From Rhodobacterales bacterium HKCCA1288 (GTDB lineage: Bacteria; Pseudomonadota; Alphaproteobacteria; Rhodobacterales; Rhodobacteraceae): a DNA stretch of 64,000 nucleotides. The notes beneath the pieces are model-generated. The model searched no databases and was not told where the DNA came from. It was given only the letters and a program-made list of their open reading frames with translations. Below are positions 20,121-29,407 of the stretch, piece by piece. The position numbers were made by a program, and so were the translations under genes. Numbering within the stretch: the first letter of the stretch is position 1; each line of letters begins with the position of its first letter. The DNA lies in NCBI GenBank assembly GCA_015693905.1, contig CP065161.1, positions 1,178,001 through 1,242,000 of the forward strand, written 5' to 3'.

Positions 20121-21707
20121 ATGAGTATCGTGGCGCCCGCTGAGAAATCCGAATTGGTGGTTGAGGATCATCCTGAATGGGGGCCTTTCGGCGCGCCCCT
20201 TTTTGATGCCGATCATGCCCGTTCGCTCTCTCGGGTGGGGGTTATCGACATCGGCTCAAACTCTGTGCGGATGGTAGTGTTTGATGGGGCCGCCCGCAGC
20301 CCTGCCTATTTCTACAATGAAAAAATTCTCTGTGGTTTAGGGGAAGGCTTTGCAGAAACGGGGCGCTTAAACCCAGAAGGCCGCCAGCGCGCCCTTGTCG
20401 CGCTGCGCCGCTTTGCCACGCTGTGCAAGGGCATGGGGGTGGCACCTCTTTTGACTGTGGCCACTGCGGCGGTGCGCGATGCTCAAGATGGCGCGGACTT
20501 CCGCAAAGATGTGCTTGATCAAACAGGCCTCGCGATCCGCATCGTAACAGGCGAAGAGGAGGCCCGTCTTTCTGCGCAGGGCGTTCTCTTGGGGTGGCCC
20601 GGAGCCTATGGGTTGATCTGCGATATTGGTGGCTCATCAATGGAATTGGCCGCCCTTGAAGGCGGCGGCAGCATCGGGCGGCGCAGATCGGTGGATCTTG
20701 GGCCGCTGAAGCTGATGGGGATCACAGGCGGCAAACGCGCAATCAAGGCGCATATCAAAGCACGCATTGCGGAGCTCAAGGCTGAATTTCCCGAAGATCA
20801 CCAAAGGCTGTTCTTAGTCGGCGGATCATGGCGCGCTATCGCGCGGATCGATATGGAGCGGCGCGGCTACCCGCTTAAGGTTTTGCATGAATATCGCATG
20901 ACGCCAAAGGCCATTCTTGAAACGATTAAATATATTGCCAAGACCGATATCGAGACGCTGCGCGCACAGACAGGCACCAGTCTTGAACGTCTGCGCCTTG
21001 TGCCCCTTGCGGCGATCGTGCTGAAGGAATTGCTGCGGCAGTTGAAACCACGCGATGTGGCCATCTCAAGCTATGGTATCCGCGAAGGTCTGCTCTATGA
21101 ACAAATGTCCGAAGAGCTGCGCCAACGCGACCCGCTGATCGAGGCCGCCCGCCACGCCGAGGCCATGTCAGCCCGCATTCCAGGGTTTGGGCGCAAACTC
21201 TATCATTTTGTTGAGCCGCTTTTTCCACGGGCAAAGCCCGCAAAAAAGCGACTGATCCGTGCGGCGTGCTTGCTGCATGATGTCTCATGGCGCGCGCATC
21301 CCGACTATCGGGCCGAGACATGTTTTGACAATGCAACGCGCGCCAATTTGGGCGGGCTCGCCCATTGGGAACGCGTCTATTTGGGTCTTGCCCTGTTGCA
21401 TCGGTATAAATCGAACCGCGAGGCGACACATTTTGACACCAATCTCTTGACCCTCTTGCCCGAGACCGAGGTGCAAGAGGCCGAGATTTTGGGGCGCGCC
21501 ATGCGCTTTGGAGCGATGCTGACCTTGGAAAAACCGCTGGATCATTGCTATCTCGAAGTGAACAGGCGGCGCAAAAAATTGATCCTACATTTGCTCAGCG
21601 ATGCGGCGGATGACCTGTTTGGCGAAGTCGCCCAAGCACGTTTCGGGGCTTTAGCCTTGTCTATGGGTCTTACGCCCGCCATCACCGATGAGCGCAACAG
21701 CCGATGA
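20121..21707 (+). CDS. ppx: Exopolyphosphatase / guanosine pentaphosphatase (Ppx/GppA) family
   Basis: 528-residue ASKHA-fold phosphatase that removes terminal phosphate from polyphosphate. It shows VGVIDIGSNSVRMVVFDG (phosphate 1 loop), TVATAAVRDAQDG, TGEEEARLSAQGV and CDIGGSSMELA. The C-terminal part has HD-like helices with LLHDVSW, as in the longer Ppx forms. An N-terminal extension of about 38 residues precedes the fold. The stop overlaps the ATG of the NUDIX gene (ATGA). Confidence 0.94.
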   Translation: MSIVAPAEKSELVVEDHPEWGPFGAPLFDADHARSLSRVGVIDIGSNSVRMVVFDGAARSPAYFYNEKILCGLGEGFAETGRLNPEGRQRALVALRRFATLCKGMGVAPLLTVATAAVRDAQDGADFRKDVLDQTGLAIRIVTGEEEARLSAQGVLLGWPGAYGLICDIGGSSMELAALEGGGSIGRRRSVDLGPLKLMGITGGKRAIKAHIKARIAELKAEFPEDHQRLFLVGGSWRAIARIDMERRGYPLKVLHEYRMTPKAILETIKYIAKTDIETLRAQTGTSLERLRLVPLAAIVLKELLRQLKPRDVAISSYGIREGLLYEQMSEELRQRDPLIEAARHAEAMSARIPGFGRKLYHFVEPLFPRAKPAKKRLIRAACLLHDVSWRAHPDYRAETCFDNATRANLGGLAHWERVYLGLALLHRYKSNREATHFDTNLLTLLPETEVQEAEILGRAMRFGAMLTLEKPLDHCYLEVNRRRKKLILHLLSDAADDLFGEVAQARFGALALSMGLTPAITDERNSR

Positions 21708-22153
21708 TCCGCGCCAAACCCCGTTTGGCCGTGCGCGGCCTGTTGGTGGTGGCAGATAAGCTGTTGCTTGTGAATGCCTATAAGGGGCGTGAAGGGGCGC
21801 TGTATTGCGCCCCAGGCGGTGGGGTTGAGGCAGGCCAATCCCTGCCCGAAAACCTGCAGCGCGAGTTTCACGAAGAAACGGGGCTGACAGTTGAGGTAGG
21901 GGCACCCTGCTTGGTCAACGAGTTCCACGACCCTCACGGCACATTTCATCAGGTCGATATTTATTTTCATGTGACCCATATCGCAGGCAATCTTACGGGA
22001 GAGTGGCGCGATCCAGAGGGTGTGGTGAGCGAAAGGCGCTGGGTGACGCGTGCAGAGCTTGCGACCCTAAGGGTGAAACCTGATAGTCTTGCACGCGTTG
22101 CATGGGATGGCGAGATCATGATCTATGACGCGCTAGAGCCAATTCTGCGCTAA
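21704..22153 (+). CDS. NUDIX hydrolase
   Basis: 149-residue pyrophosphohydrolase of unknown substrate. The Nudix box is GGGVEAGQSLPENLQREF followed by HEETGL: the metal-binding REFHEE core is intact, but the Glu normally found in G-x5-E is Gln. Translation is coupled to ppx by an ATGA overlap. Its stop codon TAA overlaps the TAG of the convergent EamA gene. A nucleotide-linked or polyphosphate substrate would fit the neighbours, but that is a guess. Confidence 0.88.
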   Translation: MIRAKPRLAVRGLLVVADKLLLVNAYKGREGALYCAPGGGVEAGQSLPENLQREFHEETGLTVEVGAPCLVNEFHDPHGTFHQVDIYFHVTHIAGNLTGEWRDPEGVVSERRWVTRAELATLRVKPDSLARVAWDGEIMIYDALEPILR

Positions 22154-23019
22154 GGCGCTTTATGCGCGCCCGTCAGACCATAGGCCACGCCACCAATGAC
22201 CACGAGGCTTGCAGCGATCAAATGCAGCGTCAAAACCTCGTCCAACAGCAGCACACCGCCCAAAATTGCCAAAGGCGGCACACTGAGCTGCGCAAGCCCT
22301 GCGCGGGCGGCACCCAGATGCGGCAAGATCGTATACCACAGCGCATAACCCATTCCCGAAGTCACCGCACCTGACAGGATCGCCAAACCCCGCCCCGTTG
22401 CATCGGCAGTCTGACCTTCGGGAAGGGGAAACAAGAACAGGGCCAAGGCGCAAAGGCCAAAGGCAATCCAAAAATTCACGGCTGTTTCAGGGATCGGGTC
22501 GCGGGCCTTTCGCCCCAAAAGCGAATAGCCCCCCCATCCTAACCCTGCGACCGCAATTGCAGTGACCGCATCTAGCGGCAAAGTGATCTGCCCTTCTGGC
22601 AGAAGCAGCCAAACCAACCCTGCAAGCGCGACAGCCGCGCCCCCCAAGCGGCGGGGTGACACCCCCTCCCCCAAAAGGAGCGATCCTGAAAACATGGTCA
22701 ATTGCACCGCGCCGAAGAGCAGCAAAGTGCCCAAGCCTGCATCCAATTTCAAATAGGCCAATGAAAAGCCCAACATATAGGTCGCAAGGCAAAACCCGCC
22801 CGCAAGGCGCATCTTGGGATTGGCGCGCGCAATCGTCAGAAACGTCCGCCCGCGTAAAATCACACTCAGGCCAAGCAGCGTCACAGCGCCCGCAGCCACA
22901 CGCCAAATTGCGAAATCCCCAACGCTGATATGCCCCCCCGCCACGGCCATACGGTTCAGCACCGAATTGGCAGCAAAGGCAATCAAGGTCAGAAGGGCCG
23001 CGAAGATCAACCGCGTCAT
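22150..23019 (-). CDS. EamA/DMT family transporter
   Basis: 289-residue membrane protein with about ten helices in two EamA repeats (first from MTRLIFAALLTLIAFAANSVL, second from LPLDAVTAIAVAGLGWGGYSLLGRKA). The frame extends far upstream to 23229, but the ATG at 23019 overlaps the phnM stop (ATGA) and starts the first helix. Such proteins export amino acids or other metabolites; the substrate is unknown. Confidence 0.9.
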   Translation of the reverse strand: MTRLIFAALLTLIAFAANSVLNRMAVAGGHISVGDFAIWRVAAGAVTLLGLSVILRGRTFLTIARANPKMRLAGGFCLATYMLGFSLAYLKLDAGLGTLLLFGAVQLTMFSGSLLLGEGVSPRRLGGAAVALAGLVWLLLPEGQITLPLDAVTAIAVAGLGWGGYSLLGRKARDPIPETAVNFWIAFGLCALALFLFPLPEGQTADATGRGLAILSGAVTSGMGYALWYTILPHLGAARAGLAQLSVPPLAILGGVLLLDEVLTLHLIAASLVVIGGVAYGLTGAHKAP

Positions 23020-24158
23020 GACAACAGCCTTTGCACAATATCCCCGCGCGCATAGGCAATCTGCCCGCCCGCGATTGTGGCAGCCACCGCATGGCTTTTG
23101 GCATCTAGGATGACAAAATCGGCGCGCTTGCCCGTGGCAATCACACCACGATCCTCCAAACCCAAAAGCCGCGCGGGGCCAGAGGACACGAGCGCCCAAG
23201 CCTCTGTCAAACCCATTCCCCCTTGCCACAAAGTCAGCGCGGCGCGCAGCAAAGCAGGGTAGTGGTAATCTGACGCCAACGCATCGACCAAACCCGCTTC
23301 GACCAAAAGCCGCGCAGAGACCTTGCCCGCATGCGACCCGCCACGCAGAACATTGGGCGCCCCCATCACCACGCCATGGCCTTCTGCGCGCGCGGCCTCT
23401 GCGGCTTCGACTGTTTCAGGAAATTCCGCCAAGCTGACGCCAATCTCCGAGAATTGCGCATGTGCGGCGGGGGTTGCGTCATCATGGCTGCCCATCACCA
23501 CCCCAAGTTCAGAAAGCTGTCCCGCCAGATCACGCAAGGCAGGCATCACTTCGGGCTTTCGGTCATGGAGGCTGTGCAGAAACGCGAGATGTGCCTCAGG
23601 CGAGCGGCCCGCCTTAAGCGCCTGCCCCGTCAAACGTGGCGGGCGTTTTCCCGCCGCTAAAGCCTCATGCGGCAGATGATCATTAAACACCACGCACGCG
23701 ATTTGGTGATCGCGCACCAAGTCTAAAATCGCGGCGAAATGGTCGACCATATTCATCTCAACGCGCAATTGCAGACGCAAATCACAGATCAAGCCCTGCG
23801 CATCTTGCAAGGCGCGGGCCATGGCGGCGGCGAAATCGGGGCCGCGCATCCCCCCCTCCCAAGAGTAGAATTGTGCAAGCATAGCTGTCGTTATCCCATT
23901 GGCCGCCAACTCCGCTTCGATGGGACGTATCCCCTCGCGCGGGTCAACAACGGCCCCACGGCGGGGCGCAACATGGCGTTCGAACCCATCGCCATGGAAA
24001 TCGACCAATCCCGGCAAGATGATATAGCCAGATAGATCAATACAGCGCGGGCCTTGATCTTGGGTGATAACCCCCTCCGCTATGCTCACAGGGCGCGGCG
24101 CAAGCCCCTCAGGGCCCAAGACCTCAGCCCCCATTAGCGTTAGGTTCAGACCCAGCAT
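23016..24158 (-). CDS. phnM: PhnM-like amidohydrolase (ribose 1-methylphosphonate 5-triphosphate diphosphatase family)
   Basis: 380-residue amidohydrolase. Family features of PhnM are present: metal-binding GLVDFHGDGFERHVAPR, SHDDATP, GAPNVLRGGSHAGKVSA and ASDYHYPALL. In the C-P lyase pathway PhnM removes diphosphate from the alkylphosphonate ribose triphosphate. No other phn gene is in the window; the neighbours are nadE (5 bases upstream) and an EamA transporter (overlapping). It may serve a phn cluster elsewhere or hydrolyse a different ribosyl compound. The first motif has HGDGFERH where PhnM usually has HTDNLEKH. Confidence 0.78.
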   Translation of the reverse strand: MLGLNLTLMGAEVLGPEGLAPRPVSIAEGVITQDQGPRCIDLSGYIILPGLVDFHGDGFERHVAPRRGAVVDPREGIRPIEAELAANGITTAMLAQFYSWEGGMRGPDFAAAMARALQDAQGLICDLRLQLRVEMNMVDHFAAILDLVRDHQIACVVFNDHLPHEALAAGKRPPRLTGQALKAGRSPEAHLAFLHSLHDRKPEVMPALRDLAGQLSELGVVMGSHDDATPAAHAQFSEIGVSLAEFPETVEAAEAARAEGHGVVMGAPNVLRGGSHAGKVSARLLVEAGLVDALASDYHYPALLRAALTLWQGGMGLTEAWALVSSGPARLLGLEDRGVIATGKRADFVILDAKSHAVAATIAGGQIAYARGDIVQRLLS

Positions 24159-24163
24159 GCGCC

Positions 24164-25831
24164 CTATTCCGCAGATGGATCGCGCCAGCGATTGACGATT
24201 GGATAGCGCCGATCCAACCAGAATGCGCGGGACGTCAGCCGCGCCCCCGGTGCGGATTGAAAGCGCTTATATTCCGAAATGTAGATCAGATGCTCAACCC
24301 GCTTGACTGTCGCGGCATCAAACCCTTGTGCAACCAAATCTGCAACGCTTGCCTCATGATCTATCAGCCCCTCAAGGATGGCATCCAAAACCTCATATGT
24401 CGGCAGGCTATCCTCGTCTTTTTGATCATCGCGCAATTCCGCCGATGGCGGCTTTTCAATCACTGACACAGGCATCACAGGCCCGTCTGGCCCTTTCATC
24501 CAAGCGCGGTGGTTGGCATTGCGCCAATGGCATGTTGCAAAGACGCGCGTTTTGTAAAGGTCTTTGATCGGGTTATAGCCCCCCGCCATATCGCCATAGA
24601 TGGTGGCATAACCTACCGCGACCTCGGATTTATTGCCTGTGGTCAACAACATTTCGCCGAATTTATTCGACAACGCCATCAGAAGAACCCCGCGCAAACG
24701 GGATTGGATGTTTTCCTCGGTCAAATCTGGATCGCGGCCTGCAAAGAGCGGGGCAAGCGTGGCCTCAACCGCCTCTTTCGGGGCCTCAATCGGCAAACTG
24801 TCAAGCCTGACCCCAAGCATCTGGGCCACATCGCGGGCATCATCAAGCGAAGCCTGCGAGGTATAGCGCGAAGGCAGCATCACGCAATGCACGTTTTCAG
24901 GGCCAATGGCATCGGCGGCAATGGCCGCAACCAAGGCCGAATCCACCCCACCCGACAGGCCCAAAACCGCGCGAGAAAACCCTGCCTTGGCCATGTAATC
25001 ACGCAGACCCAAAACCATCGCGTGATAATCCGCCTCGATGTCATCGGGCAGGCGCGTCAGGTCAGTCTTGTCAATCTGCCAGCCCTCAGCCCCCTCTTGA
25101 AGTGTCAGATGGGTCAGTCCTTCTTCAAAGGCGGGCATCTGCGCCACCAAGGCCCCGCCTTGGTTCAAGGCGAAACTGGCCCCATCAAAAATCTGATCAT
25201 CTTGCCCACCGACAAGGTTCAGATAGATCAATGGCAGGCCCGTCTCGATCACGCGCGCGACCATATGGGTCTGCCGCAATCCCATCTTGCCGCGATGATA
25301 GGGCGAGCCATTGGTGACAAGCAAAACCTCTGATCCCGCTTCGGCGAGCGTCTCGGTAATGTCCTCATGCCACGCATCTTCACAAATCGGGATGCCGATC
25401 CGCACAGGGCCAATGCGCACGGGGCCAGACGGATTGCCTGACTTGAAATACCGCTTTTCGTCAAAAACGCTGTCATTAGGCAAATGATGTTTATTGATCC
25501 GCGCAATCTGCACGCCGCCTTGCAAAATGACATAGGCATTGTTGATACCCCCGCCTTCGGCAGGCAAAGGCACGCCAATCCCACAGGCAGGGCCATCCTT
25601 GGTGGCCTCTGCCAAATCTTCTAAGGCCTGCACGACTGAGGCCAAAAAAGCGGGCCGCGTGACAAGGTCTTGCAGCTGATAGCCCGTCAGCGCCATTTCG
25701 GGGAACACCACCAAATCAGCCCCCGCATCCCGCGCTTCGGCCCAATAAGCCAAGACCTTTTGTGCATTGCCTGCGAGATCACCGACTGTGGGGTTAATCT
25801 GCGCAACACTCAAACAAAACCGAGACGCCAT
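24164..25831 (-). CDS. nadE: Glutamine-dependent NAD+ synthetase
   Basis: 555-residue two-domain enzyme that amidates nicotinic acid adenine dinucleotide to NAD. The N-terminal nitrilase-type glutaminase has its Glu in FPEMALTGYQ, Lys in INKHHLP and Cys in ICEDAWHEDI. The C-terminal synthetase has the PP-loop LGLSGGVDSALVAAI and later TGNKSEVAVGYATIYGDMAGG. It can therefore use glutamine directly. phnM and the EamA gene follow in the same direction. Confidence 0.96.
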   Translation of the reverse strand: MASRFCLSVAQINPTVGDLAGNAQKVLAYWAEARDAGADLVVFPEMALTGYQLQDLVTRPAFLASVVQALEDLAEATKDGPACGIGVPLPAEGGGINNAYVILQGGVQIARINKHHLPNDSVFDEKRYFKSGNPSGPVRIGPVRIGIPICEDAWHEDITETLAEAGSEVLLVTNGSPYHRGKMGLRQTHMVARVIETGLPLIYLNLVGGQDDQIFDGASFALNQGGALVAQMPAFEEGLTHLTLQEGAEGWQIDKTDLTRLPDDIEADYHAMVLGLRDYMAKAGFSRAVLGLSGGVDSALVAAIAADAIGPENVHCVMLPSRYTSQASLDDARDVAQMLGVRLDSLPIEAPKEAVEATLAPLFAGRDPDLTEENIQSRLRGVLLMALSNKFGEMLLTTGNKSEVAVGYATIYGDMAGGYNPIKDLYKTRVFATCHWRNANHRAWMKGPDGPVMPVSVIEKPPSAELRDDQKDEDSLPTYEVLDAILEGLIDHEASVADLVAQGFDAATVKRVEHLIYISEYKRFQSAPGARLTSRAFWLDRRYPIVNRWRDPSAE

Positions 25832-25933
25832 TTAGCTGTGCCTTCCCTACTCACTCACCCGAGGTTCTAGCAGATCAAACCCGCAGGCCAAGGCCATTGC
25901 GCATATTGATCGCACCCAAAGGCGCAAAAGACG

Positions 25934-25962
25934 TTGCGAGATGAGGCGGGCTTCAATAGTTT
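25934..25962 (+). promoter_or_regulatory. Candidate promoter of the MORN-repeat gene
   Basis: TTGCGA at 25934-25939, a 17-base spacer and TAGTTT at 25957-25962 lie 24 bases before the start codon. The match is fair only. The rest of 25832-25986, between nadE and this gene, holds nothing else I can name. Confidence 0.3.
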
Positions 25963-25986
25963 CTTTGACAAGGCCAGAGGAAGCAG

Positions 25987-27489
25987 ATGGGACATTTGCT
26001 AAATATGCGAAATAAAATGCGCCCCTTGGAAAGGACAGCACAGGCAGCTTTGCTTGGTCTTTTTTTTGGATTAGCGCCGCAGAGCGGGCTTGCCCAAGAG
26101 GGCGAAATCATCCGTGACGAACAGCAATATGACAATGGCGCGATCTATCGCGGGCAATTCCGCAACGGGCTGCAACACGGGACGGGCACCTATACTTTGC
26201 CCAACGGGTATGAATATACGGGGCAGTGGGTTGATGGCCAAATTATGGGCGAAGGCCGCGCAACCTTTCCTGATGGGTCGGTCTATGAAGGCTCGTTTGT
26301 GGCGGGCAAACCCAATGGCCAAGGCACGATCACCTTTGTCGATGGATCAACATATACAGGCACTTGGGCAGACGGCCTCATGTCGGGCGAAGGGCGCGCC
26401 TTTTATTCCAACGGAATGACCTATACGGGCAGCTTTGTCGCAGGCCTTCAAGAGGGACAGGGGCGGCTGTCTAACACTGATGGTTACGTCTATGAAGGTG
26501 GGTGGCAATCTGGCCAGAAGCATGGCCAAGGAAGCCTCACTTTCCCAGATGGCTCAACATATGTGGGGGAATTTCTCAACGATATGCGCCACGGCGCAGG
26601 ACGTTTGGAAACCTCGGATGGCATGGTGTTTGAGGGCGAATGGGAAAATGATCAGATCAACGGTCAAGGCAGCCTGACCCAACCCAATGGCGATATATAT
26701 GAGGGCGGTTTGGTCAATGGCGCGCGCCAAGGCCAAGCCGTAGTGCGCTATGCGAATGGCGATCTCTATGAGGGCGAATTTCTCAATGACCGCCGCCATG
26801 GCCAAGGTCGTTTCACAGGGCATCAGGGGCTTGTTTATGAAGGCCAATGGGTCGAAGGGCGCATTGAGGGGCAAGGCGTGATGACCTACCCAGATGGGGT
26901 GGTCTATGCTGGCGGATTTGAAAATGATTTGGCCCATGGGACGGGAACCATAACCTATCCTGACGGCACCAAATACGAGGGCGATTGGGTCGCGGGGGCG
27001 ATGCAAGGCTTTGGCATTGCGGAATATGCCGATGGGTTGCGCTATGAGGGCCAATTCCTCAATGGGCGCCAACACGGCCAAGGGGTCATGACCTCAACCA
27101 ACGGCTATCGCTACGAGGGCGGATGGAACGCAGGCCTGCGCGAGGGGGAAGGGATCACAACCTATCCTGATGGCAGCAGCTATCGTGGGCAATTCGTAGG
27201 CGGGGCGCGCGAAGGCATAGGCCGCCTCGAGATGGCCGATGGGTTTACCTATGAGGGCGCTTGGCGCGCAGGTGAAATCACAGGTCAAGGCGTGGCGCGC
27301 TATCGCTCGGGCGATGTTTATGAAGGGACGTTTGAAAACGGAACCCGCCAAGGTCAAGGGCGACTGACCTACGCCACGGGCCAAGTGGTAGAAGGACTGT
27401 GGGAAAACGGCCAATTCGTGGGCGCGGGGGCGGCGGATTTGCCACCTGCCCCCGAAACCCCTGATGTCAGCGAACCGCAATCGCAGTAA
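25987..27489 (+). CDS. Exported protein made of about 19 MORN repeats
   Basis: 500-residue protein. After a signal peptide ending near GLAPQSGLAQ, nearly the whole chain is 19 consecutive 23-residue MORN repeats with the consensus Y-E-G-x-W/F-x-x-G-x-x-x-G-x-G, from residue about 53 to 485, then a short Pro-rich tail. MORN repeats form elongated beta-sheet solenoids that bind membranes or proteins. A GAGGAA site precedes the ATG. It ends 2 bases from the convergent sat-cysC gene. There is no other domain, so its role, perhaps as an envelope scaffold, is unknown. Confidence 0.85.
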   Translation: MGHLLNMRNKMRPLERTAQAALLGLFFGLAPQSGLAQEGEIIRDEQQYDNGAIYRGQFRNGLQHGTGTYTLPNGYEYTGQWVDGQIMGEGRATFPDGSVYEGSFVAGKPNGQGTITFVDGSTYTGTWADGLMSGEGRAFYSNGMTYTGSFVAGLQEGQGRLSNTDGYVYEGGWQSGQKHGQGSLTFPDGSTYVGEFLNDMRHGAGRLETSDGMVFEGEWENDQINGQGSLTQPNGDIYEGGLVNGARQGQAVVRYANGDLYEGEFLNDRRHGQGRFTGHQGLVYEGQWVEGRIEGQGVMTYPDGVVYAGGFENDLAHGTGTITYPDGTKYEGDWVAGAMQGFGIAEYADGLRYEGQFLNGRQHGQGVMTSTNGYRYEGGWNAGLREGEGITTYPDGSSYRGQFVGGAREGIGRLEMADGFTYEGAWRAGEITGQGVARYRSGDVYEGTFENGTRQGQGRLTYATGQVVEGLWENGQFVGAGAADLPPAPETPDVSEPQSQ

Positions 27490-27491
27490 AA

Positions 27492-29201
27492 TCAGGCTGC
27501 AATCAGCCCCATGCTTTCGAGTTTCAACAGCACCTGCTGCGCGCAGTAATCCACCTCTGTGCCTTCGGTATCGACCACCAATTCTGCGGCGGTTGGGGCC
27601 TCGTAAGGATCAGAAATCCCAGTGAATTCCTTGATTTTGCCCTCGCGCGCCAATTTATAGAGACCCTTGCGGTCACGGCGCTCGCATTCTTCAAGGCTGG
27701 TGGCCACATGCACTTCAACAAAAGCGCCAAAGCTTTCAACCATCTCGCGCACTGAGCGGCGGGTCGCTGTATAAGGCGCGATGGGGGCGCAAATGGCGAT
27801 CCCGCCATTCTTCGTGATCTCCGAAGCGACATAGCCAATGCGGCGAATATTGATATCGCGGTGTTCCTTGCTAAACCCCAATTCCGAGGAGAGATGCTTG
27901 CGCACCACATCCCCATCAAGCAGCGTCACAGGACGGCCGCCCATTTCCATCAGCTTGACCATCAGGGCATTCGCAATGGTCGATTTGCCCGAGCCTGAAA
28001 GCCCCGTGAAAAACACTGTAAAGCCCTGCTTGCTGCGCGGTGGAGAGGTGCGGCGCAATTCCTTAACCACCTCAGGGAAGGAGAACCATTCGGGAATTTC
28101 CAACCCCTCGCGCAGACGGCGGCGCAGTTCCGTGCCCGAAATATCCAGAACAGTGTCGCCCTCTGGTACCTCATTGGCGGGGTAATATTGGGCCTTTTCT
28201 TGCACATAGACCATGTGCTTGAAATCCACCATCTCAAGGCCAATTTCGTCTTGGTGCTGCTTGAACAGCTCCTGCGCGTCATAGGGGCCATAGAAATCTT
28301 CGCCGTTTGAATTCTTTCCTGGCCCCGCGTGATCGCGCCCCACGATGAAATGGGTGCAGCCATGATTGGCGCGGATCAAGCCGTGCCAAACCGCCTCGCG
28401 CGGGCCAGCCATGCGCATGGCAAGGTTCAGCAAGCTCATGGTTGTGGTTGCGGCAGGGTATTTATCAAGCACAGCCTCGTAGCAGCGCACACGGGTAAAG
28501 TGATCCACATCGCCGGGCTTAGTCATGCCAACCACAGGATGGATCAGTAGGTTTGCCTGTGCCTCTTTGGCGGCGCGGAAGGTCAATTCCTGATGCGCGC
28601 GGTGCAGCGGGTTGCGGGTTTGGAAGGCAACAATCCGCTTCCACCCCAATTTGCGGAAATAGGCCCGCATCTCGTTGGGCGTATCACGGCGTGCGCGGAA
28701 ATCGTAATGCACGGGCTGTTGGATCCCCGTGATCGCCCCGCCCAAATAAACGGGGCCTGCCACATGATGCAGATAGTTTACCGCAGGATGGGCCAGATCA
28801 TCTGCGCCAAACACCTTTTCTGCCTCGCGCGCCTTATTGGGCACCCATTTGTCAGAGATAGAGAGGATCGCAAGGATCACCCCCTCCTGATCGCGCAGTG
28901 CGATATCTTGGCCCGTCTCGACCTTGGCGGCGAAGTCCTCGGAAATATCAAGCGTGATCGGCATCGGCCAAAGCGTGCCATCTGCCAGACGCATGGTCTC
29001 GACCACGCTGTCATAATCCTCCTGCCCCAAAAACCCTTTGAGCGGGTTGAACCCGCCATTCATCAGCAATTCCAAATCGCAGATTTGGCGCGGGGTCAGA
29101 TCCCATGAAACCAACTCCGCGGCCTCAAGCTTGAGCTTCTGCGCGGAGTCGTAAGAAACATAAAGTTCAGGGATCGGGGCGTGAAATTGGGCAGCCATCA
29201 A
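27492..29201 (-). CDS. sat-cysC: Bifunctional ATP sulfurylase / APS kinase
   Basis: 569-residue fusion that activates sulfate to APS and then to PAPS. The sulfurylase part (about 1-390) has QTRNPLHRAH, GRDHAGPGK and the PUA-like N-terminus. The kinase part (about 395-569) has P-loop GLSGSGKST and the DGDVVRKHLSSELGFS substrate region. This is the homo-oligomeric Sat type, not CysDN. The gene stands alone; reductases and transporters are not in view. A leader hairpin lies at 29232-29257. Confidence 0.95.
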   Translation of the reverse strand: MMAAQFHAPIPELYVSYDSAQKLKLEAAELVSWDLTPRQICDLELLMNGGFNPLKGFLGQEDYDSVVETMRLADGTLWPMPITLDISEDFAAKVETGQDIALRDQEGVILAILSISDKWVPNKAREAEKVFGADDLAHPAVNYLHHVAGPVYLGGAITGIQQPVHYDFRARRDTPNEMRAYFRKLGWKRIVAFQTRNPLHRAHQELTFRAAKEAQANLLIHPVVGMTKPGDVDHFTRVRCYEAVLDKYPAATTTMSLLNLAMRMAGPREAVWHGLIRANHGCTHFIVGRDHAGPGKNSNGEDFYGPYDAQELFKQHQDEIGLEMVDFKHMVYVQEKAQYYPANEVPEGDTVLDISGTELRRRLREGLEIPEWFSFPEVVKELRRTSPPRSKQGFTVFFTGLSGSGKSTIANALMVKLMEMGGRPVTLLDGDVVRKHLSSELGFSKEHRDINIRRIGYVASEITKNGGIAICAPIAPYTATRRSVREMVESFGAFVEVHVATSLEECERRDRKGLYKLAREGKIKEFTGISDPYEAPTAAELVVDTEGTEVDYCAQQVLLKLESMGLIAA

Positions 29202-29231
29202 GTTTACTTTCCAACAAGGGTCAAAACATTA

Positions 29232-29257
29232 GGGGCCGCAAAAAACGACACGGCCCC
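29232..29257 (-). other. Leader hairpin of sat-cysC
   Basis: GGGGCCG at 29232-29238 pairs perfectly with CGGCCCC at 29251-29257 around a 12-base loop, 31 bases before the sat-cysC start. In the transcript the loop holds six U, and the stem is followed by UAAUGUUUUG. It could be a 5' UTR regulatory structure; no known riboswitch class fits. Confidence 0.35.
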
Positions 29258-29332
29258 GCATTCAGCGCCGCCATAGACCCCGAATGTGGCGAAATTCAAG
29301 CAAAGCTGTCTTTTTCAAAGAAAAAAGAAACA

Positions 29333-29390
29333 GCGTGATTGCCGATCCGCCGCAAACGAAATGGCGGTGCTGAAAAATCGGCAATCACGC
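29333..29390 (-). terminator. Terminator of trxB
   Basis: A perfect 14-bp inverted repeat (29333-29346 with 29377-29390) surrounds a second 5-bp stem (29347-29351 with 29363-29367). Read on the minus strand it is followed by a T-rich tract (TGTTTCTTTTTTC). It lies 18 bases after the trxB stop. Confidence 0.75.
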
Positions 29391-29407
29391 AGCCCCTGTT
29401 CTTAGCC

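Noticed and set aside
22150-22153. Overlapping stop codons of the NUDIX and EamA genes
   Set aside because: Tail-to-tail contact is common in dense genomes and needs no special explanation.
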